A stretch of 64,000 nucleotides of DNA, taken from JALOAT01 sp041685115. Lineage in GTDB: Bacteria > Pseudomonadota > Gammaproteobacteria > Thiohalomonadales > Thiohalomonadaceae. Under the pieces are notes generated by a model, which saw only the letters and a program-made list of their open reading frames with translations, was not told where the DNA came from and searched no databases. Below are positions 16,953 through 25,095 of the stretch, one piece after another. Made by a program: the position numbers and the translations under genes. Location: NCBI GenBank assembly GCA_041685115.1, contig JAWLGK010000011.1, positions 1 to 64,000 on the forward strand, written 5' to 3'. Numbering within the stretch: position 1 is the first letter of the stretch; each line of letters begins with the position of its first letter.

Positions 16953-17550
16953 TTGCTCTCCGGTTCAGCCGATCCTCTGCCGAGGAGCGGGATGGAAAAG
17001 GGGCTGAAACATACCAGCTTCGCATGCGCGGAGCAGTTGCGAATTGTCATGACGCGCTTGGCGAAATATGGCGCTACCCGCATGTCCCTGTCCCTTTGCG
17101 GATGACCACAGGCGCAGCCTTCTTGCACGCCCGTCGCAAAGGGCGCGCGGGGGCACCTTCGCACCCCATGGCAGGGGCGGGTTGCCGTACCACAGCCAAA
17201 GCGGAACTCGCAAGCGTTTCCCGGCCTCAAGGGCGTTTTTATGCACACGCCGCGTGTTGATCGGCGCACGGCGCAGGCGTGGGGACGTCAAGGCAGCGGG
17301 TTTTCGCTGGCGGAGCTAACTTATTGTTTTAATGAAGTTAATTAAGCGGCCAAATAATCGCCAATCTAACGGAAACCCAGTGGCCACACGGCGTGCGGCG
17401 GGATAACCCCAACTCATCCACACAGTTATCCACAGTTTTTGTGGATAACGGCCAATCCCCAAGCTGCACGGGGAGTTAGGTCGAAAATCACGACTGGGTC
17501 TCAAAATCCCCGCAGACCGTGCGATCTCACAGGGCGGGGGGACCGCCCGT
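16953..17550. other. 598-base gene-free region
   Basis: Between the ZIP gene and the DUF2141 gene, both leftward. The left 360 bases show no gene, promoter or repeat that I can support. The right part holds the AT-rich segment and DnaA boxes annotated separately at 17316-17448. Confidence 0.5.
17316..17448. other. DnaA-box cluster with adjacent AT-rich segment
   Basis: Three DnaA boxes lie within 35 bases: TCATCCACA at 17414-17422 and TTATCCACA at 17426-17434, both on the plus strand, and TGTGGATAA at 17440-17448, a perfect box on the minus strand, with its partner only five bases away. The stretch 17316-17372 is strikingly AT-rich for this genome (TTATTGTTTTAATGAAG and similar). The perfect boxes form an inverted pair. 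This looks like a DnaA-binding module: a replication origin, a titration site or a DARS-like element. No dnaA, parA or rep gene is in the window, so which one is open. Confidence 0.6.
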
Positions 17551-17973
17551 TCAGTAGTTCAAATGGATGGTCGCTCTGCCGCCTTCGGCCGGGACATCGA
17601 GCGCCGCCTGGTCGAATTTGGGCGGACCCATCAGCTTGGGATTGTTGCTCAGTCCGTAGCCCTCGGTGGGGACCATGCCGAGGAAGCGGTTCAATGCCCC
17701 GTCGCCATTCTCGTCGTGGTATGCGATGACGGCATAGCGGCCCGGGGGGAGCTGGCTGAAGCGCGCACTCAGCGTGCCCTTCACCGCCGGTTGCTCCAGG
17801 ACCCACAGGCTCTTGTCTTCGTGGCGGAAGCCTTCCGGGCCATCGTACAGACAGATGCGCACGTTGCCGCGCTCATGGGCCACGCCCGTGATCGTAACCT
17901 CAAGATCGGTCGCGGCCGCCGTGCTTGCCAGCAGCACGAGCAGCGCCGCGGGGCTTGCGTTGAATGTCTTCAT
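17551..17973 (-). CDS. DUF2141 exported protein
   Basis: A 140-residue protein with a signal peptide (about 1-22, cleavage after TAAA) and a DUF2141 beta-sandwich. Family signatures include VRICLYDGPEGF near residue 40 and YAVIAYHDENGDGALNRFLG (about 82-101). The function of DUF2141 proteins is unknown; they are secreted and often lie near redox or membrane genes. The start is ATG at 17973. It follows the peroxiredoxin gene with a 56-base gap, possibly on one transcript. Confidence 0.85.
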   Translation of the reverse strand: MKTFNASPAALLVLLASTAAATDLEVTITGVAHERGNVRICLYDGPEGFRHEDKSLWVLEQPAVKGTLSARFSQLPPGRYAVIAYHDENGDGALNRFLGMVPTEGYGLSNNPKLMGPPKFDQAALDVPAEGGRATIHLNY

Positions 17974-18029
17974 GATCTGACCTGCGCTGGTGCAGGACCG
18001 GGCCGCTAATGCGGCCCGGTCGCCGGGAC

Positions 18030-18686
18030 TCAAAGGGATTTCTTGCAGAAGTACCAGTCCACGCACTCGTGGCCTTCGCTCATGCGGGTCTCCGCATCCT
18101 GGATGCTGGCCGGCGGCGGCACGATGACCTTGTCGCCCGGCTGCCAGCCTTCGGGCGTGGCGACCTTGTGCGCATCGGAGGTCTGCAGCGCCTTGACGAG
18201 ACGGACGAACTCCGGAATGGAGCGGCCGTTGCTCATGGGGTAGTACACCATGGCGCGCAGCACGCCGTTCGGGTCGATGATGAAGGTCGCACGTACCGCG
18301 GAGGTGTCGGAGGCGCCCGGCTGGATCATGCCGTAGGCGTTGGCCACCTTCATGGAAAGATCCTCGATGATCGGGAACGGGATCTCGACGCCGAACTTCT
18401 CCTTGATGTTGCGCACCCACGCCACGTGGGCGTAGTGGCTGTCGATGGACAGGCCGAGCAACTCGGTGTTGATCTCCTGGAATTCCGGGTAGGCCTTGGC
18501 AAAGGCCATGAACTCGGTGGTGCACACCGGGGTGAAGTCTGCCGGATGCGAGAACAGCACCAACCACTTGCCCTGATAATCGGACAACTTCTTCACACCA
18601 TGGGTGGTTCTGGCTTCGAACGCCGGCGCGGGCTCGTTGATGCGGGGCATGGCGGGGCGGGCGGTTTCCTGATGCATTTCGGACAT
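18030..18686 (-). CDS. Prx6-like peroxiredoxin with archaeal-type C-terminal cysteines
   Basis: A 218-residue AhpC/TSA peroxiredoxin that reduces peroxides. The peroxidatic cysteine is C55 in PADFTPVCTTEF. Two further cysteines, C208 and C214, lie in HECVDWYFCKKSL, the arrangement of the Aeropyrum pernix thiol peroxidase (C50/C207/C213), where they act in resolving the reaction. Length and domain match the decameric Prx6 group. I start at ATG 18686 because AAGGAGT precedes it; an earlier in-frame ATG has no ribosome site. The DUF2141 gene follows. Confidence 0.92.
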   Translation of the reverse strand: MSEMHQETARPAMPRINEPAPAFEARTTHGVKKLSDYQGKWLVLFSHPADFTPVCTTEFMAFAKAYPEFQEINTELLGLSIDSHYAHVAWVRNIKEKFGVEIPFPIIEDLSMKVANAYGMIQPGASDTSAVRATFIIDPNGVLRAMVYYPMSNGRSIPEFVRLVKALQTSDAHKVATPEGWQPGDKVIVPPPASIQDAETRMSEGHECVDWYFCKKSL

Positions 18687-19394
18687 TTCTGCACTCCTTA
18701 GTTGTTCAACAGTTGACGATGGCATTATCAGCATTCGCTAATGCATGTGGAAATCGTTTAAATCGAAGAAAACGATAGGCGCGCCCAATCGATAGTCCAT
18801 GAGGAGGGGCACCGATTTCCGCGGCCGGTCTGCTCGGACTTTTCACACCCGGGGAAACAAGTGGCGCGTCCTTGCGCCGAACGCGTCCCTCGGCGAGGAC
18901 GCGGGGGTTTGGAGGAGGGAACTACTCCGCTGTGATCCAGTGCAAGGCGAGTGCCATCGACGACGCAGAGTTGGTGCGGTTTTTACTTCCATGAAAGAAC
19001 CGAACGATCAATGACTTGTGTTCGTGCAGGACCGCGCCGATGGAAAAGACATGTCAGAGGTGGCGTGAATGGCGCAGGCGGGGCGTTGTCGAGCGCCATG
19101 CATGGCAGGGCGCGCCGCATCGTCCGCTTCGCCCATTCGGTGCGGACGGCGCCAGCATCCTTGCGGGCGAACGCTTCGGCACAGGCGTGGGTGATCGGTT
19201 CAGGCGGCGTGGAGACGAAGGCATCGCCGCGGAGGTTCGCAGGAAATCCCTGCTGCATGTTCCACAGGAGCGACTGACGTTCGCGCGCATGGATCCCGGC
19301 ATTCGAGCCGGAAGGAGCGCAGGCATGTTCATTGCGCGCACGGGGATTGCTAATTGTCGATTAGGGCTGTGAAAGGCCGCTGTATAGTCCCGGC
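18687..19394. other. 708-base gene-free region with an operator-like palindrome
   Basis: Between the leftward peroxiredoxin gene and the rightward cydD. GCATT-CGCT-AATGC at 18731-18744 is a 5+5 inverted repeat close upstream of the peroxiredoxin, next to a minus-strand GATAAT that could be a -10. The middle and right parts contain no recognisable gene; open frames here show no family resemblance. A weak -10-like TATAGT sits about 10 bases before the cydD ATG. Confidence 0.4.
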
Positions 19395-21167
19395 ATGGAC
19401 GATTCCTCCGACACCCTGAATGGCGCCCCGCTGACGCCGGGGCGCTGGCTTTCCAGACAACGTCATCTCGCCGGAACGGCACTGAACCTGTCAGTGGGGC
19501 TGGGGCTGGCGGGTGGCTTTTTGCTGATCTGGCAGGCTTGGCTGCTGGCGCGCGTGATCAACGCGGCCGTGGTGGAGGGAACGCCGCTGGACGGCCTGTG
19601 GCATTGGCTGTGGCCGCTGCTCGGCGTGTTCGCACTGCGCGCGGTGCTTGCATGGTGGTCGGAGCAGGTGGCGTTCCGTGCGGCGGCGCAGGTGAAGCTG
19701 GCGCTGCGCCAACGGCTCTATCGTCACGTGCAGGCACTGGGCCCGGCCTACCTGCACGGCGAGCGCAGCGGCGAACTGAGCAGCCTGCTGGTGGACGGCG
19801 TGGAGAAGCTGGAGGCCTACTACGCCCGCTTCCTGCCGCACATGGCCATCACCGCCCTGGTGCCGCTGGCCATCCTCGCCTTCGTGTTTCCGCTGGACTG
19901 GGTGTCCGGCCTGGTGATGTTGCTCACCGCGCCGCTGATTCCGCTGTTCATGATCCTCATCGGCAAGGGGGCGGAGCGGCTTAACCAGAAGCAATGGCGC
20001 CAGCTGGCGCGCATGAGCGCCCATTTCCTCGACGTCATCCAGGGACTCACCACCCTCAAGCTGTTCAACGCCAGCCGCCGTGAGGCGCAGGTGATCGCCG
20101 CCGTCTCCGATGCGCACCGCAAGAGCACCATGGCGGTGTTGCGCGTCGCCTTCCTTTCGTCCCTGGTATTGGAATTCTTTTCCACCGTGAGCATCGCCGT
20201 GGTGGCGGTGCTGATCGGTTTCCGCCTGCTGTTCGGCGAAATGGCCTTCTTCCATGGCTTTTTCGTGCTGCTGCTGGCACCGGAGTTTTACCTGCCCTTG
20301 CGCCAAATGGGCGCGCATTATCACGCGCGCATGGATGCCATCGCCTCCGCCGAGCGGCTTGTCGAAGTGCTGGAAACGCCCGTTCCCGCCACGCCCGCCG
20401 AGCCGGCGCCGCCGCCGGCGGGGCCCTTCGCCATCACCTTCGACAAGGTAGCGTTCGACTACCCGGGCGGTCGCCGTGCCCTGGCCGAGGCGTCATTCCG
20501 CATCGCGGCCGGTGAAACCGTGGCCTTGGTGGGGCCGAGCGGTGCGGGCAAGAGCACCCTCCTCAACCTGCTGCTGGGCTTTCTCCAACCCGGCGCGGGA
20601 CAGATCCGCATCGAAGGCACGGATCTCGCGCGCATGGAGCGGGATGCGTGGCTTCGGCAAGTGGCCTGGGTGCCGCAACGGCCGCGTCTGTTCCATGGCA
20701 GCGTGCGCGACAACATCCGCCTGGCCCGCCCCGATGCGGATCACGCGGCCGTGGAGCAGGCATCGCGCCTTGCCCACGCCCATGAATTCATCACGCGCCT
20801 GCCGCAGGGCTACGACACGCCGGTGGGCGAGGGCGGGCAAGGGCTGTCCGGCGGCCAGGTGCAGCGCATCGCCCTGGCGCGCGCCTTTCTCAAGGAGGCG
20901 CCGTTGGTGGTGCTGGACGAGCCTACCGCCAGTCTGGACGCACAGAGCGAGGTCCTGGTGCAGGCGGCGCTGGCGCGGCTGGCCGAGGGCCGCTCCCTGC
21001 TGGTGGTGGCCCATCGCCTCGCCACGGTGCGCCAGGCGGACCGCATCGTGGTGCTCGATCAAGGGCGCGTGGTGGAACAGGGCAAGCACGCCGCCCTGCT
21101 GGCCGCAGGCGGCTTGTACGCAAGCCTGGCTGCCGCCTACGGCGGTGACGGGGAGGTGCGGCCATGA
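19395..21167 (+). CDS. cydD: Heterodimeric ABC exporter subunit CydD
   Basis: A 590-residue ABC half-transporter needed for assembly of cytochrome bd. Six helices occupy about 30-320; the nucleotide-binding domain follows with Walker A GPSGAGKSTL (about 379-388), signature LSGGQ near 488, and Walker B VVLDEP near 511. CydDC moves cysteine and glutathione to the periplasm and binds heme in E. coli. The start is ATG, with cydC overlapping by four bases. The cydAB genes it serves lie just beyond sqr in this window. Confidence 0.93.
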   Translation: MDDSSDTLNGAPLTPGRWLSRQRHLAGTALNLSVGLGLAGGFLLIWQAWLLARVINAAVVEGTPLDGLWHWLWPLLGVFALRAVLAWWSEQVAFRAAAQVKLALRQRLYRHVQALGPAYLHGERSGELSSLLVDGVEKLEAYYARFLPHMAITALVPLAILAFVFPLDWVSGLVMLLTAPLIPLFMILIGKGAERLNQKQWRQLARMSAHFLDVIQGLTTLKLFNASRREAQVIAAVSDAHRKSTMAVLRVAFLSSLVLEFFSTVSIAVVAVLIGFRLLFGEMAFFHGFFVLLLAPEFYLPLRQMGAHYHARMDAIASAERLVEVLETPVPATPAEPAPPPAGPFAITFDKVAFDYPGGRRALAEASFRIAAGETVALVGPSGAGKSTLLNLLLGFLQPGAGQIRIEGTDLARMERDAWLRQVAWVPQRPRLFHGSVRDNIRLARPDADHAAVEQASRLAHAHEFITRLPQGYDTPVGEGGQGLSGGQVQRIALARAFLKEAPLVVLDEPTASLDAQSEVLVQAALARLAEGRSLLVVAHRLATVRQADRIVVLDQGRVVEQGKHAALLAAGGLYASLAAAYGGDGEVRP

Positions 21168-22894
21168 GCGATCTGCTCCGTCTCACACGCCTGGTGACGC
21201 CGTACTGGAAGCCCATGGCCCTGGGCGTGCTGCTGTCCTTCGTCACGCTGATCAGCAACGTGGGCCTGATGGCGGTCTCGGGCTGGTTCATCGCTGCCAT
21301 GGCCCTGGCGGGCCTGGCCGGGGTAAGCATGAATTACTTCACCCCGGCGGCGCTGATCCGCACCTTCGCCATCGTGCGTACCGTGGGCCGCTACGGCGAA
21401 CGCCTGGTGACCCACGAGGCCACTTTCCGCCTGCTGTCGGGACTGCGGGTGTGGTTCTACACCCATCTGGAACCGCTCGCCCCCGCACGCCTGGAGCAAT
21501 ACCGCAGCGGCGATCTGCTGAGCCGCATCCGCGCTGATATCGACACCTTGGACAACCTCTACCTGCGTATCCTGGTGCCGGTGGCTGTGGCGCTGCTCGG
21601 CGCTGCGGCGGTGGGTCTGTTCCTGTATCGGTATCACCCGTCTTTGGCGGTGGTGAATCTCGTTTTCTTGCTGATGGTGGGCGTGGTCGTGCCTTTTGTC
21701 CTGCAGCGACTCGGGCGACGCCCCGGCCGCACGCTGGTGGAGGCCAATGCCGCCTTGCAGGCCAGCGCCGTCGATGGCCTGCAGGGTATGAGCGAACTGC
21801 TGGTGTATGGCGCCGCCGATCGTCAGGCGGCACAAATCCGCAGTTTGAGCGTCGACCTCACCGACGCGCAGCAACACATGAGCCGGCTGAGCGGCCTGTC
21901 CCAGGCATCGCTGGGACTCTCCGCCAACCTGACGGCATGGGGCATGGCGCTGCTCGCCATTCCGCTCGTCGGCAGCGGTGTGCTGGAGCGTCCGGAGTTG
22001 GCCATGCTGGTGCTGTTCGCGCTGGCCAGTTTCGAGGTGGTGATGCCGCTGCCCCAGGCCTTCCAGATGCTGGGTCAGACCCTGGGTGCGGCACGGCGCA
22101 TTTTCGAGATCGTGGACGCGCAGCCGCAGGCGCCCGATCCCATCGGGCCTTCGCCGCGTCCGTCCCACTATGGCATCACGCTGCGCGGCGTGCGTTTTTG
22201 CTATGCCGAGACCGCCGCGCCGGCGCTCGACGACATCGATCTGGACCTGCCGCCCGGCCGGCGCATCGCCGTGGTCGGCGCCACCGGTTCGGGCAAGAGC
22301 ACGCTGTTCAATCTGCTGCTGCGCTTTTGGGACCCGCAGGCGGGCAGCATCACCCTCGGCGGCGACGATCTGCGCCGTTTCCACGGTGACGACCTGCGCC
22401 GTCATTTCGCCGTGGTGTCCCAGGGCACGCATTTGTTCACCACCACCTTGCGCGAAAACCTGCGCGTGGCCAACCCGCAGGTCAGTGAGGAGCAGCTGGC
22501 GGCCGCGTTGGACATCGCGCAACTGAGCGAATTCGTGGCGAGCCAGCCCGAGGGTCTCGACACCTGGGTGGGGGAGGCGGGCCTGCGCCTTTCGGGGGGC
22601 CAGGCGCGGCGTGTGGCCATCGCCCGCGCGCTGCTCAAGGACGCGCCGGTGCTGCTACTCGACGAACCCACCGAGGGGCTGGACGCCGCAACCGAGCGCC
22701 AGTTGATGCAAGCGCTCGACGGGCTCATGAAGGGCCGCAGCGTGCTGCTGATTACCCATCGTCTGGTGGGACTGGAGGCCATGGACGAGATCCTGCTGCT
22801 GGATCACGGCCGCCTCGTGGAGCGCGGAACCCATACCGCGCTGCTCGCCGCCGGCGGGACGTACGCGGCCATGCACGCGCGGCTGCGCACGTGA
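21164..22894 (+). CDS. cydC: Heterodimeric ABC exporter subunit CydC
   Basis: A 576-residue partner of CydD. Six transmembrane helices (about 15-320) and an ABC domain with Walker A GATGSGKSTL, signature LSGGQ and Walker B VLLLDEPTEG are present. The ATGA overlap with cydD means the two chains are made together, as the heterodimer needs. It converges on sqr, and a strong stem-loop lies between the two genes at 23040-23067. Confidence 0.93.
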   Translation: MSDLLRLTRLVTPYWKPMALGVLLSFVTLISNVGLMAVSGWFIAAMALAGLAGVSMNYFTPAALIRTFAIVRTVGRYGERLVTHEATFRLLSGLRVWFYTHLEPLAPARLEQYRSGDLLSRIRADIDTLDNLYLRILVPVAVALLGAAAVGLFLYRYHPSLAVVNLVFLLMVGVVVPFVLQRLGRRPGRTLVEANAALQASAVDGLQGMSELLVYGAADRQAAQIRSLSVDLTDAQQHMSRLSGLSQASLGLSANLTAWGMALLAIPLVGSGVLERPELAMLVLFALASFEVVMPLPQAFQMLGQTLGAARRIFEIVDAQPQAPDPIGPSPRPSHYGITLRGVRFCYAETAAPALDDIDLDLPPGRRIAVVGATGSGKSTLFNLLLRFWDPQAGSITLGGDDLRRFHGDDLRRHFAVVSQGTHLFTTTLRENLRVANPQVSEEQLAAALDIAQLSEFVASQPEGLDTWVGEAGLRLSGGQARRVAIARALLKDAPVLLLDEPTEGLDAATERQLMQALDGLMKGRSVLLITHRLVGLEAMDEILLLDHGRLVERGTHTALLAAGGTYAAMHARLRT

Positions 22895-23039
22895 TCGCGA
22901 CGCGGCCGCGTCGCATGTTCACCGAAAGCCGAACCCACCTGACCGTTGCAACAGCCCCCACTTCGGCGGGCTGACCATCCAAGTAACCCTATGCGGTTCT
23001 CGCCGATGCTTGGTCGGTTAGGCCGTTTACGCCGAAAAC

Positions 23040-23067
23040 GGTTAAGGCGCCCGAAGGCGCCTTAACC
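23040..23067. terminator. Bidirectional stem-loop between cydC and sqr
   Basis: A perfect 12-pair stem (arm GGTTAAGGCGCC) with a CGAA tetraloop sits between the convergent ends of cydC and sqr. A second shorter stem, GGGCGC and GCGCCC, follows at 23075-23092. Neither has a T-run, so an intrinsic terminator of the classic kind is not proven; they may stop polymerase or block exonuclease from both sides. Confidence 0.55.
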
Positions 23068-23111
23068 GATCGGCGGGCGCTTCGCGGCGCCCTTCACTCG
23101 CAGCCGTTCGC

Positions 23112-24398
23112 TTACTTCAGCGGCTTGTCCTTCAGGCGGGTGATACCGAGCAGCTTCAGCACGTACTTCTCGTAGATGGGCTCGGAGGTGCCCTTCTTCA
23201 TCTTGCGCATGAAGTACTTCTCGAAGGCAATCTTCGCCCAGTGCACCCACTTGCCCTTCTTGAACCAGGTGACGTTGCGCGGCGGGATCTGCGGCAGGGC
23301 CACGAAGGCGGCGCCGGAGTCGCCCAGGTCGGCCAGGCAGATGGCGTTCCAGGTGCCGGTCTCGTGCGGGGTCTGTCCGGCGATTTCGTCGCGGATGTTG
23401 TGCACGATGGCGGTGGTCATGGACTCGATCATGTAGCCGGTCTTGGGCGCGCCGGTGGGCACCGGGGTGGCCTCGACGGGCGGGATGGCGATGCACACGC
23501 CCAGGGCGTATATGTTCGGGTACTTGGGGCTGCGCTGCTGGGCGTCGACGATGACGAAGCCGCGCGGGTTGCACAGGCCTTCCACGCCCGCCACGGCATC
23601 CACGCCCTTGAACGAGGGCAGCATCATGGAGAACTTGAACGGCAGTTCGTGCTCCTTGATCACCTCGCCCTTGTCGTTGTGCTCGGCCACGAACATCTTG
23701 CCGGCCTCGACCTTGCTCACCTTGGCGTTGCAGATCCACTTGATGTGGCGGGTGCGCAGTTCGGACTCCATCATGCCCTTGGAGTCGCCCACGCCGCCCA
23801 GGCCCAGGTGGCCGATGTAGGGTTCGGAGGTGACCATGGTCATGGGCACGCGATCGCGGACCTTGCGACGGCGCAGGTCGGTATCGACGATGGCGGCGTA
23901 CTCATAGGCCGGGCCGAAGCAGCTGGCGCCGGCCATGGCGCCGATGATCACCGGACCGGGTTCCTCGGCGAGCTTCTGGTAATCAGCGAAGGCCAGCTCG
24001 GCATGGTCGACGGTGCATACGGAATGGGTGTAGCCGCCGTGCGGGCCGGAACCTTCCACTTCCTCGAAGGCGAGCTTCGGACCGGTGGCGATGACTAGGT
24101 AATCGAAGGCGATGGGGTCGCCGCTTTCGAGTTCGAGGCGGTTTTCCTCCGGAATGATCCTGGTGACGGTGTCGGTCACCAGATTGATGTTGCGGCGCTC
24201 CAGGTAAGGGCGCAACGGGAAGGTGATTTCCGAGCGCTTGCGCCAGCCCACACCGATCCACGGGTTGGAGGGCACGAACTGGAAATAGTCTTTGGCGTTG
24301 ACCACGGTAATGCGGTGGTCGTTGCCGAGCGCGTCACGCATTTCGTAGGCGCAGGGCATGCCGCCGGTACCGGCGCCGAGGATCACGATGTGGGCCAT
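23112..24398 (-). CDS. sqr: Sulfide:quinone reductase
   Basis: A 428-residue flavoprotein that oxidises sulfide and passes electrons to quinone on the inner membrane. It aligns throughout with the Acidithiobacillus ferrooxidans enzyme. The FAD-binding N-terminus is MAHIVILGAGTGGMPCAYEM. The three redox cysteines are present: C128 (CTVDHAE), C160 (ASCFGP) and the one in NAICLADLGD. The C-terminal amphipathic part anchors it to the membrane. ATG at 24398 follows AGGAG. It lies downstream of ybgE, cydX, cydB and cydA on the same strand (186-base gap), which suggests that the electrons go to cytochrome bd. Confidence 0.94.
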   Translation of the reverse strand: MAHIVILGAGTGGMPCAYEMRDALGNDHRITVVNAKDYFQFVPSNPWIGVGWRKRSEITFPLRPYLERRNINLVTDTVTRIIPEENRLELESGDPIAFDYLVIATGPKLAFEEVEGSGPHGGYTHSVCTVDHAELAFADYQKLAEEPGPVIIGAMAGASCFGPAYEYAAIVDTDLRRRKVRDRVPMTMVTSEPYIGHLGLGGVGDSKGMMESELRTRHIKWICNAKVSKVEAGKMFVAEHNDKGEVIKEHELPFKFSMMLPSFKGVDAVAGVEGLCNPRGFVIVDAQQRSPKYPNIYALGVCIAIPPVEATPVPTGAPKTGYMIESMTTAIVHNIRDEIAGQTPHETGTWNAICLADLGDSGAAFVALPQIPPRNVTWFKKGKWVHWAKIAFEKYFMRKMKKGTSEPIYEKYVLKLLGITRLKDKPLK

Positions 24399-24584
24399 AG
24401 CAGCTCCTGAAGTCGAAGAGACAAGAAAAATGTCGCCACAGCCTGTGGAAAACCCGGGAGACGACCAGACGCACTGGGGGGAAAATCCGGGGACCATCAG
24501 GCGTAGGAGAAATCCGTACGCTTTTTTCGGACAGCGTATCCTAGCGCCAAATCGCCGTGAATCAAGCGATGAATTAAGGAAATT

Positions 24585-24857
24585 TCAGATGAGGAGGCTG
24601 CCGGCGGCCATGTAGAGCCAGCCACCCAGGGGGTGGAAAACGACTCGCCAAATGGCGTGACGGGGCACAAAGCCCACGCCATGGACAAAACCCGCCGCCG
24701 CGCCCCACAGCAGGAGCATGATTGCTGCGGCGCGCGCGCCACCTGCAAGGGCGGCGATTTCCTTGGAGAAAACCACAATGCCGGCACACGCGGCGACGGC
24801 CAGCGTGAAGGAAAGCAGGCGGCTCCACAAAGGGGTGGGATAGGGGATCACAACCAT
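24585..24857 (-). CDS. ybgE: Cyd operon protein YbgE
   Basis: A 90-residue membrane protein with three hydrophobic helices (about 12-28, 40-60 and 72-90). It matches the YbgE family in length, position after cydX, and the conserved GFVHGVGF and HPLGGWL segments. YbgE is found with cyt bd genes and is thought to help the oxidase, but its exact role is not settled. ATG at 24857 with GGAG close upstream. A strong stem-loop separates it from cydX. Confidence 0.85.
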   Translation of the reverse strand: MVVIPYPTPLWSRLLSFTLAVAACAGIVVFSKEIAALAGGARAAAIMLLLWGAAAGFVHGVGFVPRHAIWRVVFHPLGGWLYMAAGSLLI

Positions 24858-24871
24858 GCTCCGGGAGTGAA

Positions 24872-24899
24872 AGCCCCGGCGCCGTGCGGCGCCGGGGCT
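24872..24899 (-). other. Stem-loop between cydX and ybgE
   Basis: A perfect 12-pair GC-rich stem (arm AGCCCCGGCGCC) with a four-base loop lies between the cydX stop and the ybgE start. Read on the minus strand it is followed by TTTC, so it could be a partial terminator or stabiliser lowering ybgE and sqr output relative to cydABX. Confidence 0.55.
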
Positions 24900-24905
24900 G
24901 GCAGG

Positions 24906-25010
24906 TCAGCAGCCCGCGTCCAGGTCCTTTTCAGATTCCAGCCACATTACGTTGATGATGCCAAAGGCGCTGGCGAGAAGTACGCCGAGGATCCAGGTGA
25001 AATACCACAT
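24906..25010 (-). CDS. cydX: Cytochrome bd small subunit CydX
   Basis: A 34-residue single-helix peptide, MWYFTWILGVLLASAFGII continuing to a charged tail. It matches E. coli CydX in the opening W-Y-F-x-W-I-L-G-V and in the Glu after the helix. CydX stabilises the hemes in the CydAB complex. It has a strong AAGGAGG site and lies 85 bases after the cydB stop. It is too short for most gene finders. Confidence 0.93.
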   Translation of the reverse strand: MWYFTWILGVLLASAFGIINVMWLESEKDLDAGC

Positions 25011-25095
25011 TGATGTCTTCCTCCTTCAATAAGATCTGCGGAAACCGGGGCGCGAGAGGAGGGCGCGGGGGGTTCCCCGGTTCCGCAGGATGAAC

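Noticed and set aside
17551..18567. A single frame running from within the peroxiredoxin gene into the DUF2141 gene, as if fused
   Set aside because: The two proteins lie in different frames, each with its own signal or start; the apparent fusion is only an open shadow frame over the peroxiredoxin.
18775..18795. OxyR-like ATAG repeats upstream of the peroxiredoxin
   Set aside because: Two ATAG motifs occur 17 bases apart, but OxyR sites need four at about ten-base steps; the match is too weak.
19016..19372. Possible small gene between the peroxiredoxin and cydD
   Set aside because: The frame has no family resemblance, no ribosome site and an Arg-rich composition typical of non-coding GC-rich DNA.
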